This document shows positions 54,401 through 57,196 of a DNA stretch of 64,000 nucleotides, piece by piece. Both the position numbers and the translations under genes were made by a program. Below the pieces are notes generated by a model. It had not been told where the DNA came from. It saw only the letters and a program-made list of their open reading frames with translations, and did no database searches. Numbering within the stretch: position 1 is the first letter of the stretch; the number at the start of each line of letters is the position of its first letter. Source of the DNA: Amphibalanus amphitrite (lineage: Eukaryota; Arthropoda; Thecostraca; Balanomorpha; Balanidae); assembly GCF_019059575.1 (NCBI RefSeq), contig NW_024882727.1:124001-188000 (forward strand), read 5' to 3'.

Positions 54401-55129
54401 GGACCGCTCGGGGGGCGGCCCGTGGGCGGCGCCGTGGTGGGGCACCAGCAACACAACAATAACGCCGCCCAGGGAGGCCTCCTGGCCGCGCTCGGAGCAG
54501 GGGACTCGTGGGGACAGCTGTCCGGACTTACGGCGAGCAAGCCGGCTGGAGCGAACGACTCACACCAGGTAAGAGAGAGCGGGAGGGAGGAGGGAGGGAG
54601 AGACTCAGAGAGAGAGAGAGAGAGAGAGGGAGGGAGGGAGGGAGGGTGCGCTACAGTCTGACGCACTTGGTAAACAGGCTCCAGCAAAATGATGGCCCTT
54701 GAACGCGAATATCAATCAGGCTAGGATGTGCTTGTGCCTCATAATTTCTTCAAGGCCTTGCTGTCAGCTGCAGTGTTGAGCAGGAACTGGCTGGGGAATA
54801 TGTACCGATCTACCTGACTGACCATGACTGACCGACCAGCCCTCAGAACACATAGGCTTCTGGGGATTCCCACCTTTCACATGTTGTGAGATGTTTCATC
54901 CCAATAGTTTTTTTTTTTAACCGTATAGGAGTCGACAACAGTCACGTCCTGTACTTTATTACGCTTTGGGATCCGTTCCCCGTCCCGTCTTTATGTCTAT
55001 GCCCGTCTCATTTTCCTGCTAACGTAGGTAGCTAATGTGACTTACCGATGTTATAGACAATTAACGCCCTTTCCCGTTGTGTTTTTCTCTCGTCGTCAGA
55101 TGTGGGGCGACGACAACTGGTCCGGCTAG
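3691..55129 (+). CDS. mask: Mask / ANKHD1 / ANKRD17 orthologue, 47 exons, 5' end missing
   Basis: Large scaffold protein with 25 ankyrin repeats and one KH domain. In flies and mammals the family acts as a cofactor of Yorkie/YAP in Hippo signalling and in receptor tyrosine kinase signalling (established knowledge). Exons listed below join to 8,393 coding bases with consistent phase throughout, about 2,797 residues plus stop. Order, by residue of this partial product: N-terminal segment 1-49, ankyrin repeats 1-15 (50-545), Ala/Gln/Pro linker (545-1368), ankyrin repeats 16-25 (1368-1727), Lys/Glu/Gln-rich segment (1727-1801), linker, KH domain (about 2065-2140), low-complexity tail. The 15+10 ankyrin arrangement followed by a KH domain is specific to this family. 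Vertebrate members are about 2,500-2,600 residues and the fly protein about 4,000. The reading frame enters exon 1 in mid-codon, so at least one upstream coding exon is absent or unrecognised. Many exon edges are tandemly duplicated in the introns. Confidence 0.97.
5104..5375. repeat. GACA-type microsatellite
   Basis: Imperfect GACA/GACAGACA units with CATA and GAAC variants across about 270 bases. Confidence 0.8.
5461..5489. promoter_or_regulatory. palindrome with two CRE sites
   Basis: Inverted arms CTGTGACGTCA and TGACGTCACAG around a 7-base spacer. Each arm contains a full TGACGTCA octamer, the CREB/ATF consensus. Regulatory use is inference. Confidence 0.45.
6723..6818. repeat. foldback with about 20-bp arms
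   Basis: ATTCGTTTATGATGTAAGAT at the left and its near-complement at the right, about 50 bases apart. Possibly the remnant of a small MITE. Confidence 0.6.
10622..10769 (+). CDS. mask: mask exon 2, ankyrin repeats 1-2
   Basis: Acceptor CCACAG, donor GTGAGA; enters with one base completing a codon and ends in phase 0. Encodes the first ankyrin helices (SLVDACQHGNVPAVRRLLDE) and the second (ESLLSLACHSGYYELAQ), co-linear with ANKHD1. A 20-25-bp ACATGTGACATGGTGACA minisatellite begins about 90 bases after the donor. Confidence 0.95.
10857..11145. repeat. ACATGTGACATGGTGACA minisatellite
   Basis: About a dozen 20-25-bp units of GACATGTGACATGGTGACAA in mask intron 2, slightly variable (A-runs, one GAGAGAG unit). 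Antisense frames through it give artificial Cys/His-rich ORFs. Confidence 0.95.
11428..11575 (+). CDS. mask: mask exon 3, ankyrin repeat 3
   Basis: Acceptor CTGTCAG, donor GTGGGT, ends in phase 1. Encodes VLLAMRANVEDRG then CTPLMEAATAGHVDVVRLLI and KHKADVNAQSSS. The last 43 bases with donor are repeated downstream, with extra donors at 11654 and 11732 that keep the frame, and a degenerate one at 11850. Confidence 0.95.
11576..11850 (+). repeat. tandem copies of mask exon 3 end plus donor
   Basis: The segment GATCAAACACAAGGCCGACG through AGCTCAG|GT occurs in the real exon and again ending at 11653, 11731 and 11849. The first two spacings are exactly 78 bases (26 codons). The fourth copy is diverged and 118 bases away. 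Confidence 0.95.
12880..12925 (+). repeat. decayed copy of mask exon 4 start
   Basis: CGCGCAGGCAG then CCCCCTGATGTACGCCTG, matching the exon 4 acceptor and first codons about 70 bases downstream. Confidence 0.85.
12954..13105 (+). CDS. mask: mask exon 4, ankyrin repeats 4-5
   Basis: Acceptor CGCGCAG, donor GTACGT, phase 1 in and 0 out. Encodes NTPLMYACSGGHVEVVRALL and HTPLMEAASAGHVDVAQ. A decayed copy of the exon start lies at about 12887-12920. The donor side runs into a CACGTG-rich minisatellite. Confidence 0.95.
13106..13710. repeat. CACGTG-rich minisatellite
   Basis: Irregular units of GACACGTGTGACACGTGGTG with roughly twenty CACGTG palindromes, densest to 13420. The repeat resembles the last exon 4 codons (GACACGTGGACGTGGCGCAG), from which it may have expanded. 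Confidence 0.88.
14429..14479 (+). CDS. mask: mask exon 5, 51-nt small exon
   Basis: Acceptor GTTACAG, donor GTACCG, phase 0 to 0. Encodes ILLEHGAGINTHSNEFK, the loop between ankyrin repeats 5 and 6, nearly identical to the vertebrate segment. It is an in-frame cassette-sized exon. Confidence 0.93.
14864..15086 (+). repeat. two upstream copies of mask exon 6 start
   Basis: CCCCAG|GAGTCAGCGCTGACGCTGG-type copies at 14864 and 15044, each about 40 bases of exon then intron, spaced 180 and 168 bases from the next. Reading from the second meets TGA at 15176. Confidence 0.93.
15212..15385 (+). CDS. mask: mask exon 6, ankyrin repeats 6-7
   Basis: Acceptor TTCTCCAG, donor GTGAGG, phase 0 to 0. Encodes ESALTLACYKGHLAMVRFLL and HTALMEASMDGHVEVARLLL. 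Two truncated copies of the exon start lie upstream at 14864 and 15044. A GGGGA-rich tract begins immediately after the donor. Confidence 0.95.
15386..15500 (+). repeat. GGGGA-rich tract directly after exon 6 donor
   Basis: Over 100 bases of GGGAGG/GGGGA on the transcribed RNA sense strand, starting at the donor. It has many four-G-run combinations able to form quadruplexes. Confidence 0.95.
15715..15755 (+). repeat. decayed copy of mask exon 7 start
   Basis: GTCAACATGTCGGCGGACAG and following bases match exon 7 start 88 bases downstream. The acceptor reads CTGAAG rather than CAG. Confidence 0.9.
15803..15951 (+). CDS. mask: mask exon 7, ankyrin repeat 8 and start of 9
   Basis: Acceptor CCCCTCAG, donor GTCAGT, phase 0 in and 2 out. 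Encodes VNMPADSFESPLTLAACGGH and YTPLMEAA. The exon start is copied at 15718-15755, where the acceptor is mutated to AAG. The exon end is copied three times downstream (ends 16033, 16114, 16175). Confidence 0.95.
15952..16180 (+). repeat. three copies of mask exon 7 end plus donor
   Basis: CCCCTCATGGAGGC...CAG|GTCAGTC recurs ending at 16033, 16114 and 16175, separated by a GGGGTATAAAGGGGGTAA-type intron unit. Confidence 0.93.
16340..16569 (+). repeat. duplicated start of mask exon 8 with flanking intron
   Basis: A unit of about 157 bases with TTCCG, TTGAACCCACC or TCGAACCCACG, CAGGGAGG and CATGAGGAGATGGTGGCG. In the upstream copy one G is missing from GGAGGGGCAT, shifting the frame if it were spliced in. 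Confidence 0.9.
16570..16708 (+). CDS. mask: mask exon 8, ankyrin repeats 9-10
   Basis: Acceptor CCGCCAG, donor GTATGG, phase 2 in and 0 out. Encodes EGHEEMVALLLSQEANINAV and ETALTLACCGGFVEVADFLI. A frame-shifted copy of its start lies at 16413 and three decaying copies of its end follow (ends 16857, 17009, 17123). Confidence 0.95.
16790..17130 (+). repeat. three decaying copies of mask exon 8 end plus donor
   Basis: GAGACGGCGCTGACGCTGGC through CAG|GTATGG recurs ending at 16857, 17009 (CAG mutated to TAG) and 17123 (further diverged), with a GGGGTAATATGGG-type spacer. Confidence 0.93.
17464..17540 (+). CDS. mask: mask exon 9, ankyrin repeat 11
   Basis: Acceptor CTTTGCAG, donor GTGAGA, phase 0 in and 2 out. 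Encodes AGADIELGASTPLMEASQEG and HLELVR. Its last 25 or so bases plus donor are repeated six times downstream at a 71-72-bp period (first copy 101 bp away), with a seventh decayed copy near 18073. Confidence 0.95.
17541..18100 (+). repeat. six tandem copies of mask exon 9 end plus donor
   Basis: CAGGAGGGGCACCTCGAGCT through GGTCAG|GTGAGAG at 17616, 17688, 17759, 17831, 17902 and 17973, period 71-72 bases, nearly identical, plus a worn copy near 18073. Confidence 0.97.
18419..18548 (+). CDS. mask: mask exon 10, ankyrin repeat 12
   Basis: Acceptor CACTTCAG, donor GTGAGT, phase 2 in and 0 out. Encodes YLLDRGANVNAVTQTGGDTA then LTYACENGHTNVAEVLLDRG, co-linear with ANKHD1. Confidence 0.95.
19051..19266 (+). 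CDS. mask: mask exon 11, ankyrin repeats 13-14
   Basis: Acceptor CTTCCACAG, donor GTGAGT, phase 0 to 0. Encodes RTALMKAARAGHLCTVNFLL and NNDHTALSLACHGGHLHVVK. The RATANNDHT segment is strongly conserved in the family. Confidence 0.95.
19779..19880 (+). CDS. mask: mask exon 12, ankyrin repeat 15
   Basis: Acceptor CTCCTCAG, donor GTGGGC, phase 0 to 0. Encodes DNSTMLMEAAKNGHTPVVEL and LMDYPDIQPLTEAQ, the last repeat of the first block and the conserved DYP turn that follows it. Confidence 0.93.
20340..20466 (+). CDS. mask: mask exon 13, Ala-rich linker
   Basis: Acceptor CTTGCAG, donor GTACGT, phase 0 in and 1 out. Encodes a low-complexity segment with an Ala run (GGDAAAAAAARVAASQAQTD). Support is phase continuity, GC-rich coding composition and position between certain exons. 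Confidence 0.85.
20934..21097 (+). CDS. mask: mask exon 14, Gly/Arg linker
   Basis: Acceptor CCCCGCAG, donor GTGAGT, phase 1 in and 0 out. Encodes FELLPAQPSGGGGGGSGE followed by a basic QRRRSRS patch and GQGEADNIYT. The spliced frame differs from the longer unspliced open frame here. Confidence 0.82.
21112..21240 (-). mobile_element. SINE fragment (3' part)
   Basis: On the minus strand it shares CGCAACAAGC...GCTTAGCGG and a TTCGAACAAAATTTATTTA tail with the tRNA-headed element at 58690-59039. It lies in mask intron 14. Confidence 0.65.
21683..21874 (+). CDS. mask: mask exon 15, linker
   Basis: Acceptor CCCCACAG, donor GTGGGT, phase 0 to 0. Encodes MKTPPYTPSSPVTQPCCVTS and an acidic stretch (LLDPGLLALDVGDEAALSRA) then LEQYISEMLRRPD. 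No domain recognised. Confidence 0.87.
22545..22712 (+). CDS. mask: mask exon 16, conserved helical segment then Ala/Pro run
   Basis: Acceptor TTCCTCAG, donor GTGAGT, phase 0 to 0. Encodes EGEEIEKLTQLTRTLASRMP and EELRRGLPGLAEAAAAAAAA. The helical part falls where ANKHD1 has its inter-block helical linker. Confidence 0.88.
23347..23469 (+). CDS. mask: mask exon 17, basic linker
   Basis: Acceptor CTCTTCAG, donor GTGAGA, phase 0 to 0. Encodes SRESVIVTNPSSAAAAGQPP then a Lys-rich end (AKAVSKKEQKKVPRQ). Three diverged copies of its end with donor follow, ending at 23640, 23757 and 23896. Confidence 0.86.
23586..23900 (+). repeat. three copies of mask exon 17 end plus donor
   Basis: CCGAAGGTCAAG...AAGAAAG...CAG|GTGAGAATAA recurs ending at 23640, 23757 and 23896. 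The frame is open from exon 17 through the first copy (57 extra codons). Confidence 0.9.
24391..24624 (+). CDS. mask: mask exon 18, Thr/Ala/Gln-rich linker
   Basis: Acceptor TTTTCAG, donor GTGGGT, phase 0 to 0. Encodes a Thr/Pro/Ala run then a Gln/Leu helix (QLAANQQQLAALQQNVAALQ), a probable coiled coil. The Gln-rich linker is typical of insect Mask. Confidence 0.9.
25371..25620 (+). CDS. mask: mask exon 19, polyQ coil and polyP
   Basis: Acceptor CCCCGCAG, donor GTGAGG, phase 0 in and 1 out. Encodes QRQQVQLLQQRKQLQQQIKQ and FQQQVEHQLLHTPHL, a Gln-rich coiled coil matching the position of the conserved inter-block coil, then polyPro and Ala runs. Confidence 0.92.
26525..26794 (+). CDS. mask: mask exon 20, Thr/Pro/Ala linker
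   Basis: Acceptor CCCTCAG, donor GTGAGG, phase 1 to 1. Encodes GGKRSRHGGERYPSEPTTTT, a basic KRREGSASPSRGRP patch and Ala runs. KR-rich patches could act in nuclear import (inference). Confidence 0.87.
27407..27607 (+). CDS. mask: mask exon 21, Gln/Ala linker
   Basis: Acceptor GACCTCAG, donor GTGAGT, phase 1 to 1. Encodes DTCSADYRSRVPTDELLVTP and a Gln helix (QRQYQQLQAAAAFQT, then QPQQLQLLQSQL). The end of the exon with its donor is copied once at about 27650-27683. Confidence 0.88.
27640..27700 (+). repeat. copy of mask exon 21 end plus donor
   Basis: CAACAGCTGCAGCTGCTGCA through GCTGG|GTGAGTTA, 76 bases after the real donor. Confidence 0.9.
27920..28215 (+). CDS. mask: mask exon 22, LPLEL-repeat linker
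   Basis: Acceptor CCCGCAG after a poly-C tract, donor GTGCGT, phase 1 in and 0 out. Encodes imperfect tandem repeats built on LPLEL and QLAAGALEL, then a Lys-rich stretch (GSEKKGKKKGNNRAP). I do not know this repeat from other family members. Confidence 0.88.
28750..28905 (+). CDS. mask: mask exon 23, linker
   Basis: Acceptor CCTACAG, donor GTGAGA, phase 0 to 0. Encodes ISRCLAAGGDAPPQRLRVPV and METGELV-like low-complexity sequence (GMELVPVPVAAGG). Supported by phase and splice sites only. Confidence 0.75.
29055..29772. mobile_element. hAT-type MITE, 718 bp
   Basis: Ends CAGGGTTGGCA and TGCCAACCCTG are inverted. Both flanks carry the same 8 bases CTTCCCCG (29047-29054 and 29773-29780), the target duplication length of the hAT superfamily. 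Long subterminal inverted repeats of GGCAAAAACTGG and AACCGGTTTAAACCGG units. No transposase ORF, so non-autonomous. It lies in mask intron 23. Confidence 0.93.
30034..30321 (+). CDS. mask: mask exon 24, end of inter-block linker
   Basis: Acceptor CGTTGCAG, donor GTGAGT, phase 0 to 0. Begins VAAPARALTDMYRPSGG, resembling the ANKHD1 segment just before the second ankyrin block, and continues with a polyPro/Ala stretch ending VYPPQ. Confidence 0.9.
30940..30980 (+). repeat. decayed copy of mask exon 25 start
   Basis: CTTCCTCAG|GTTCCGTCCGACCAGCT, 135 bases before the real acceptor, followed by an in-frame TAG. Confidence 0.88.
31086..31206 (+). CDS. mask: mask exon 25, ankyrin repeat 16
   Basis: Acceptor TCCCCAG, donor GTGAGT, phase 0 in and 1 out. 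Encodes TESNHDTALTLACAGGHEEL then VQLLIKRGAQI, the start of the second ankyrin block. The exon start is copied at about 30951-30976 with an in-frame stop. Confidence 0.96.
31232..31290. repeat. (GTGA)n microsatellite
   Basis: GTGA/GGGA tetranucleotides after a poly-G run in mask intron 25. Confidence 0.9.
31749..31935 (+). CDS. mask: mask exon 26, ankyrin repeats 17-18
   Basis: Acceptor TCCCACAG, donor GTGAGT, phase 1 in and 2 out. Encodes EHRDKKGFTPLILAATAGHA and DIEAQSERTKDTPLSLACSG, almost identical to ANKHD1/ANKRD17. Confidence 0.97.
32702..32890 (+). CDS. mask: mask exon 27, ankyrin repeats 19-20
   Basis: Acceptor CCCACAG, donor GTGGGT, phase 2 to 2. Encodes GANKEHRNVSDYTPLSLAAS and EINSRTGSKLGISPLMLAAM, highly conserved in the family. 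Confidence 0.97.
32931..33013. repeat. TTTGACGGAAGCGTCA repeat
   Basis: Three to four copies of CATTTGACGGAAG with an internal small hairpin (TGACGGAAGCGTCA) in mask intron 27. Confidence 0.75.
33415..33559 (+). CDS. mask: mask exon 28, ankyrin repeat 21
   Basis: Acceptor GTCCACAG, donor GTAGGA, phase 2 in and 0 out. Encodes LLLEMGSDINAQIETNRNTA then LTLACFQGRHEVVQLLVDRR, highly conserved. Confidence 0.97.
34055..34230 (+). CDS. mask: mask exon 29, ankyrin repeats 22-23
   Basis: Acceptor TCAACAG, donor GTGAGA, phase 0 in and 2 out. Encodes TGLTPLMEAASGGYVEVGRV and SSRDTALTIAADKGHYKFVE, highly conserved. Confidence 0.97.
34563..34600 (+). repeat. copy of mask exon 30 start
   Basis: CCGTATATCACAG|GGGCGCCCAGG, then the sequence diverges; 76 bases before the real exon. 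Confidence 0.88.
34651..34783 (+). CDS. mask: mask exon 30, ankyrin repeat 24
   Basis: Acceptor TATCACAG, donor GTATGA, phase 2 in and 0 out. Encodes VRNKKGNTPLWLAANGGHLD then VVQLLYTAGANIDAQDNRK. The acceptor and first 14 or so exon bases are copied 76 bp upstream at 34563-34590. Confidence 0.97.
35143..35280 (+). repeat. two copies of mask exon 31 start
   Basis: CAG|GTATCCTGTCTGATGGCGG then CCTAGGTTACCGCC and TATAACACATTATACA, at 35154 and 35234. The Tyr-Arg codons of the real exon read TAG GTT. Confidence 0.93.
35286..37290. repeat. three tandem 650-660-bp repeats rich in CACGTG
   Basis: Units begin near 35290, 35949 and 36611 with CGCCTTTTGGGGCGACTAAC and end in a (GGCC)n run and CATACTCAG. 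Each holds two 18-base palindromes TGCACGTGCGCACGTGCA and repeated CAATCGGCCCAGCCGTTCTC pieces. Units 1 and 3 are nearly identical; unit 2 differs in its second half. The right edge (CGCTCGCTCCGT) is inverted relative to the left (ACGGAGCGAGCG). Confidence 0.9.
37325..37560 (+). repeat. three further copies of mask exon 31 start
   Basis: Copies at 37336, 37418 and 37491 (the last with a broken CCAAG acceptor), each with TAG and the TATAACACATTATACATTAT spacer, leading to the real exon at 37579. Confidence 0.93.
37579..37704 (+). CDS. mask: mask exon 31, ankyrin repeat 25
   Basis: Acceptor GTCGCCAG, donor GTGAGG, phase 0 to 0. Encodes VSCLMAAYRRGHVKVVKWMV then QFPSDTELMRYLQMVNDK, the last repeat and its conserved capping segment. 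Five copies of its start lie upstream (35154, 35234, 37336, 37418, 37491), each with TAG where the real exon has TAC CGT. Confidence 0.96.
38146..38368 (+). CDS. mask: mask exon 32, charged helical segment
   Basis: Acceptor TCCCCAG, donor GTGGGT, phase 0 in and 1 out. Encodes ELVKKCQACVEIIRVAKERQ and AAEANRNATSLLEELAQED, then a Lys/Arg/Gln run. It matches the conserved helix after the second ankyrin block of ANKHD1. The basic run could bind nucleic acid or act in nuclear import (inference). Confidence 0.96.
38768..38950 (+). CDS. mask: mask exon 33, Ala/Pro linker
   Basis: Acceptor TCCACAG, donor GTGAGG, phase 1 to 1. Encodes GAANGSASGAAETEEREATP, a Pro/Ala run and ERDSGFDATSQSSTSS, a Ser-rich conserved-looking motif. 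Confidence 0.9.
39313..39481 (+). CDS. mask: mask exon 34, Ala run and basic helix
   Basis: Acceptor CTGGCAG, donor GTAAGG, phase 1 in and 2 out. Encodes a polyAla stretch then TGKRAKREEKRRQKQLLEAQ, a basic helix. Confidence 0.9.
39974..40222 (+). CDS. mask: mask exon 35, linker with basic helix
   Basis: Acceptor CCCCGCAG, donor GTGAGT, phase 2 to 2. Encodes NDTDRTPPTVAISPQPAPAA, a basic helix (SRRKDKQKRLQEERERM) and Ala runs. Confidence 0.9.
40909..41082 (+). CDS. mask: mask exon 36, pre-KH linker
   Basis: Acceptor CCGGCAG, donor GTACGG, phase 2 to 2. Ends KKKGREEGWREVTTRR, the conserved EEGW-KEV motif directly before the KH domain of ANKHD1. Confidence 0.95.
41593..41760 (+). CDS. mask: mask exon 37, KH domain N-terminal half
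   Basis: Acceptor CCCACAG, donor GTGAGT, phase 2 to 2. Encodes KRVTVPTCAISRVIGRGGSN then VNAIRDLSGAHVEIEKK and a ...RVITIK strand. The GRGG sequence is the GxxG nucleic-acid-binding loop of a type I KH fold, so RNA or ssDNA binding residues are intact. Confidence 0.97.
42263..42483 (+). CDS. mask: mask exon 38, KH domain last helix and linker
   Basis: Acceptor CTTACAG, donor GTGAGT, phase 2 in and 1 out. Encodes GSAEAVKTAHAMITELADSP, the final KH helix, then a Gly/Ala/Gln-rich linker. Confidence 0.95.
42888..43000 (+). repeat. two copies of mask exon 39 start
   Basis: ACACCACCATCGTC...CTGGCGTCA at 42888 and, after CTCCCAG, at 42961. They match ACACGACGTTCGTT...GGTGTCACC of the real exon. 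Confidence 0.8.
43026..43199 (+). CDS. mask: mask exon 39, linker
   Basis: Acceptor ATTTCAG, donor GTGGGT, phase 1 to 1. Encodes DTTFVHTGVTMSPRRATDSA then QRQLNLGGERPGAGG and an Ala run. Two copies of the exon start lie upstream, at about 42888 and 42961. Confidence 0.9.
43729..44042 (+). CDS. mask: mask exon 40, Ala-rich region
   Basis: Acceptor CTTCCAG, donor GTAAGA, phase 1 in and 0 out. More than half Ala over long runs, ending QTYSPFNYSPILK, a motif that looks constrained. Very high GC. Confidence 0.9.
44484..44802 (+). CDS. mask: mask exon 41, Ala/Ser/Pro tail
   Basis: Acceptor CCCACAG, donor GTGAGA, phase 0 in and 1 out. Starts NVAQSKEKNFAAVVASG, then Thr/Ser/Ala-rich sequence with a short Gln run (PQQQLSPP). 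Confidence 0.9.
45275..46186. mobile_element. AT-rich segment with inverted GAGGACGTCG ends
   Basis: Left GAGGACGTCGCTATTTC and right CGACGTCCTC are inverted, about 900 bases apart, in mask intron 41. The interior is AT-rich with several GACGTC hexamers. No target duplication was recognised, so the boundary and class are uncertain. Confidence 0.4.
46564..46728 (+). CDS. mask: possible mask exon 41b (weak)
   Basis: An open, GC-rich island inside the 6.6-kb intron 41. It would enter in phase 1 after TCAG (or at 46603 after CGCGCAG, also phase 1) and leave in phase 1 at GTTTGG, so inclusion keeps the frame. It would encode GRPWTAGEPSGGEARGHDSQ and ALFGMKGGEALALASLASA. The donor is poor and I cannot confirm homology. 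Confidence 0.35.
47265..48279. mobile_element. TTAA-bounded non-autonomous element A
   Basis: TTAA at both ends, inverted termini CCCGCGCACCGACGGGGG, then poly-G/C stem blocks (GGGCGGATATCCGCCC). No ORF. The interior is dense in AGGTCA/TGACCT. A TTAA target and short inverted ends fit the piggyBac superfamily (inference). Confidence 0.85.
48672..48757. repeat. (TC)n microsatellite
   Basis: Uninterrupted CT run grading into CTCG units. Confidence 0.97.
48985..49377. mobile_element. truncated inverted copy of element A
   Basis: Reverse complement of about the first 390 bases of element A (nearly identical through the ATCAATTTTACACATGGTGT region), ending in the terminus and TTAA at 49374. The other end is missing. 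Confidence 0.88.
49374..50541. mobile_element. TTAA-bounded element B
   Basis: Begins TTAACCCTCGCCCCGTT and ends AACGGGGCGCGGGTTAA. It shares its left TTAA with the truncated element A copy, and a GTTCTCGAGATCT-poly-G block near its right end with element A. Confidence 0.8.
51353..51402 (+). repeat. (TC)n acting as polypyrimidine tract
   Basis: A 50-base CT run ends six bases before the exon 42 acceptor CACAG, so it occupies the polypyrimidine-tract position. Confidence 0.95.
51409..51711 (+). CDS. mask: mask exon 42, Pro-rich tail
   Basis: Acceptor CCCACAG directly behind a (TC)n microsatellite, donor GTGAGA, phase 1 to 1. Encodes SMSAGPPLAPSPPLAAPSRP, a polyPro/Gln stretch, then SIPDLGMLRGRLPPAPIGQR. 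Confidence 0.92.
52211..52334 (+). CDS. mask: mask exon 43, Pro-rich tail
   Basis: Acceptor TCACCAG, donor GTGAGT, phase 1 in and 2 out. Encodes GLPMGLPPARRDHGMPPPLP then NIIDLLHSPPPP. Its Pro-coding end with donor is copied several times to about 52700. Confidence 0.9.
52335..52700 (+). repeat. copies of mask exon 43 end plus donor
   Basis: ATATCGCTGCACCACCCGCC and CCGAATAT|GTGAGTAC recur, with AGACAATGCCCACTCGCC spacers, at about 52365, 52450, 52555-52620 and 52680. Confidence 0.88.
53064..53192 (+). CDS. mask: mask exon 44, polyQ tail
   Basis: Acceptor CCTCCAG, donor GTATGT, phase 2 to 2. Encodes IKHPQLPRPIGMERSIRERQ, a polyGln/His run and HYGNKLQ. Diverged copies of the end and donor follow near 53265 and 53340. 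Confidence 0.92.
53193..53370 (+). repeat. diverged copies of mask exon 44 donor region
   Basis: ACTGAAAGGGTCTGTGTAAC and GGAGGTTTGGTAGCGG recur at an 80-odd-base period after the real CTGCAGGGGTATGTGTAACC. Confidence 0.75.
53761..53914 (+). CDS. mask: mask exon 45, tail
   Basis: Acceptor CAG behind a 12-C run, donor GTAAGA, phase 2 in and 0 out. Encodes RPWEYQPSQEVDNGTSNWMT, polyPro, then SAYNMEHMNMSYEDMNT. Confidence 0.92.
54290..54568 (+). CDS. mask: mask exon 46, Gly/Ala-rich tail
   Basis: Acceptor CCGTCAG, donor GTAAGA, phase 0 to 0. Encodes LRRAASMTSELSGGAGRYNC, Gly-rich sequence and LLAALGAGDSWGQLSGLTAS. Confidence 0.9.
55100..55129 (+). CDS. mask: mask terminal exon 47, last nine codons and stop
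   Basis: Acceptor TCGTCAG, phase 0. Encodes MWGDDNWSG then TAG at 55127-55129. The Trp-containing end and the polyadenylation signal about 450 bases on support this as the real terminus. Confidence 0.85.
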   Translation: MWGDDNWSG

Positions 55130-55605
55130 GTCGCCAGCTCCGGGGAGCAGGGCGGCGCGGCCGGCGGTCAGCCGCCGTCCCCGCCCGCCCCCACCCCCGC
55201 CCCCGACTCCGACCCGATGTATCATGTCAAGCGGCTCTGGGATCTCCCCGAGCCGCCCCAACAAGACAAGCTGCAGCTGCAGCAGCTGCAGCAGCTGTTC
55301 AACCAGCCCAGAGAAATGTGGAACGAACCACGTGACTCGTTTGATCGACTTTCCTTGAAGCAGCCGAACCCGCGCCATGATGCGCTGTAGTGACGTCTCC
55401 GCGCCTCCGCCGCAGTCTGGGCGGAGAGTTTTGAGCGACGGCAGCGACCTCTATTCGGAGTCGCGACCGCCGCGCCCGCCACCTGGCGGCCGCCCAGTGA
55501 GGCGGGCCCGCTCGGGCGCAGTATCTGTTTGGATTGGGACCGGATGGTTACTGTACTGAGTGGGAGCATCGATATGTATTGAATAAAATATGCATAACCA
55601 GGTGA
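55130..55605 (+). other. mask: mask 3' untranslated region
   Basis: GC-rich, with CTGCAG-rich and CCGCC-rich stretches and no splice signal needed. It runs from the stop to a cleavage region about 15-20 bases after the AATAAA, followed by a GT-rich stretch. The exact cleavage base is not visible. Confidence 0.7.
55582..55587 (+). terminator. polyadenylation signal AATAAA for mask
   Basis: Canonical hexamer within GAATAAAATATGC, followed 20-30 bases later by GTGACGTGTTTTG, a GT-rich downstream element. It is the first good signal after the mask stop. Confidence 0.75.
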
Positions 55606-55805
55606 CGTGTTTTGAGGAGGGAGAGAGGGAGAGGAAGCAAGAGAAGGAGAGAGGAGGTGGATGGAGGGGAGGAAGATGAAAGAACAGACGGGCGTTAGGA
55701 GAGAAACGCGAGGCAAGGGAGGGGCAACGACAAGAAGGAAGAGAGAAAAGAAAAGGAGGGTGGGTCGAGGTGCAAGGGAGAGAGAGAGGGAGAGGGAGTG
55801 GGAGA

Positions 55806-55858
<53 letters not shown>

Positions 55859-57087
55859 GAATCCTTTGGGAGGTGAGCTCACTGAATGGCATTGGTCGAG
55901 GAAATAAGTTACTTCATGTAGATGACGTGTGCCCTGCACTACTCGACTGTCTTCCCAGAAAAACTGATGTGTATTCAATTGCTACAATTTATTTCTCTTA
56001 TCACATTTCATGCGAAGCGCATTTTTAACGTGTTAAGTTCAGACAGTCAATATATTTTAGATGAAAAACTTCTAACGCCGTTGACAGAACAGACGAATTA
56101 CATGCCCTTGCTAATAACTAATAAGCCTCATGGATCTTGTTCGCAATATGCCCTTTAACTGGCAAACCGTCTTCAGTTATTTCCAATGCCGTATGACCTA
56201 TTGATTACTGTCAACTCGTATAGACTACCTGTATAGTATAGCTCACATGTAATGCTGCCAGTTTATAGGTCTATTTGCCTGTAACCAGATCAGACACTTC
56301 TGCAGTAAGCTGCATAAAATATGCGCTTGCAACCGCTCACATTCATTATTGCTTTGGCTCTACACCTTATTCCTCGTTCTTCATTCGTGGGTAAAGTTGT
56401 CCTTCTGAGGAACTTACAACCCATTCGGAGGATCCCGAGGATCACTGTACCAGTAGGTATTGCTGCTTCGCAGCTCTGTTCCCACCGTCCAACGCTGCAT
56501 CACAACTGACGAGCGTCGCACGTTCGATCACTGTGGCCGGGTTCTCATGTGATCAAATCTGGCAGCTCTGATATAGGTGGCGACACTGTCCCCGTTGTCT
56601 CGATGTGGTTATTCCCTCGCAGAATGCTGGTAGATTGTCCACCGTACTCGAAGATAAGAAGTATGACAGTGGTAAACTGAAAAATAAAGAAAATGAATCA
56701 GATATGAAAGCTTTTAACTGTCTAGATTTACCGTAAGAGCTGTAGCTGTCTAAAATCGCGTTAGAGCGATTGATGCATTGCGGGTCAGTATAACTTCAGG
56801 CGCATACTACTAATGCCATCTAGCGGCTGCAGCGTAAGCTTGAAGTACGGCGGCACAGTATCTACCCAGGCGTTCGGAAAACGATAAGCGCTCGACGGTT
56901 TAGCTGAGGATCACTGGCTTTATGTAAAGGAACGCAACTGTGAAGGTGCAAGACCATGTAGTCTTTGAAATTGATAGTGTTGCTAAAGCACTGGGTTTAA
57001 ATGTCACATATTGTAATCTGTTGATCCTAAATACCTATAACGAGCGATGGATCCCCCTCCCCAAAATAGAGGCTGATGGCATGATAG
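55606..57087. other. intergenic region between convergent genes
   Basis: A GA-rich stretch with (GA)n at 55802-55857, then AT-rich unique sequence. No gene supported. The 3' untranslated region of the minus-strand gene should lie in its right part, but I saw no clear AATAAA on that strand close to the stop. Confidence 0.6.
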
Positions 57088-57196
57088 TTATAATGCTCCC
57101 TCGCCAGCCACAGACAACCATCGATCAGCTCTTTCTCGTTCAACAACTTTGCTAACCAGAATCACCAAGGCGCGCATGACGTTTGCTACTGTCTCC
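57088..57196 (-). CDS. minus-strand gene exon 4, terminal
   Basis: Acceptor CAGGTCAG, phase 2. Encodes ETVANVMRALVILVSKVVER then ERADRWLSVAGEGAL and TAA at 57090-57088. Continues the helix of exon 3. Confidence 0.6.
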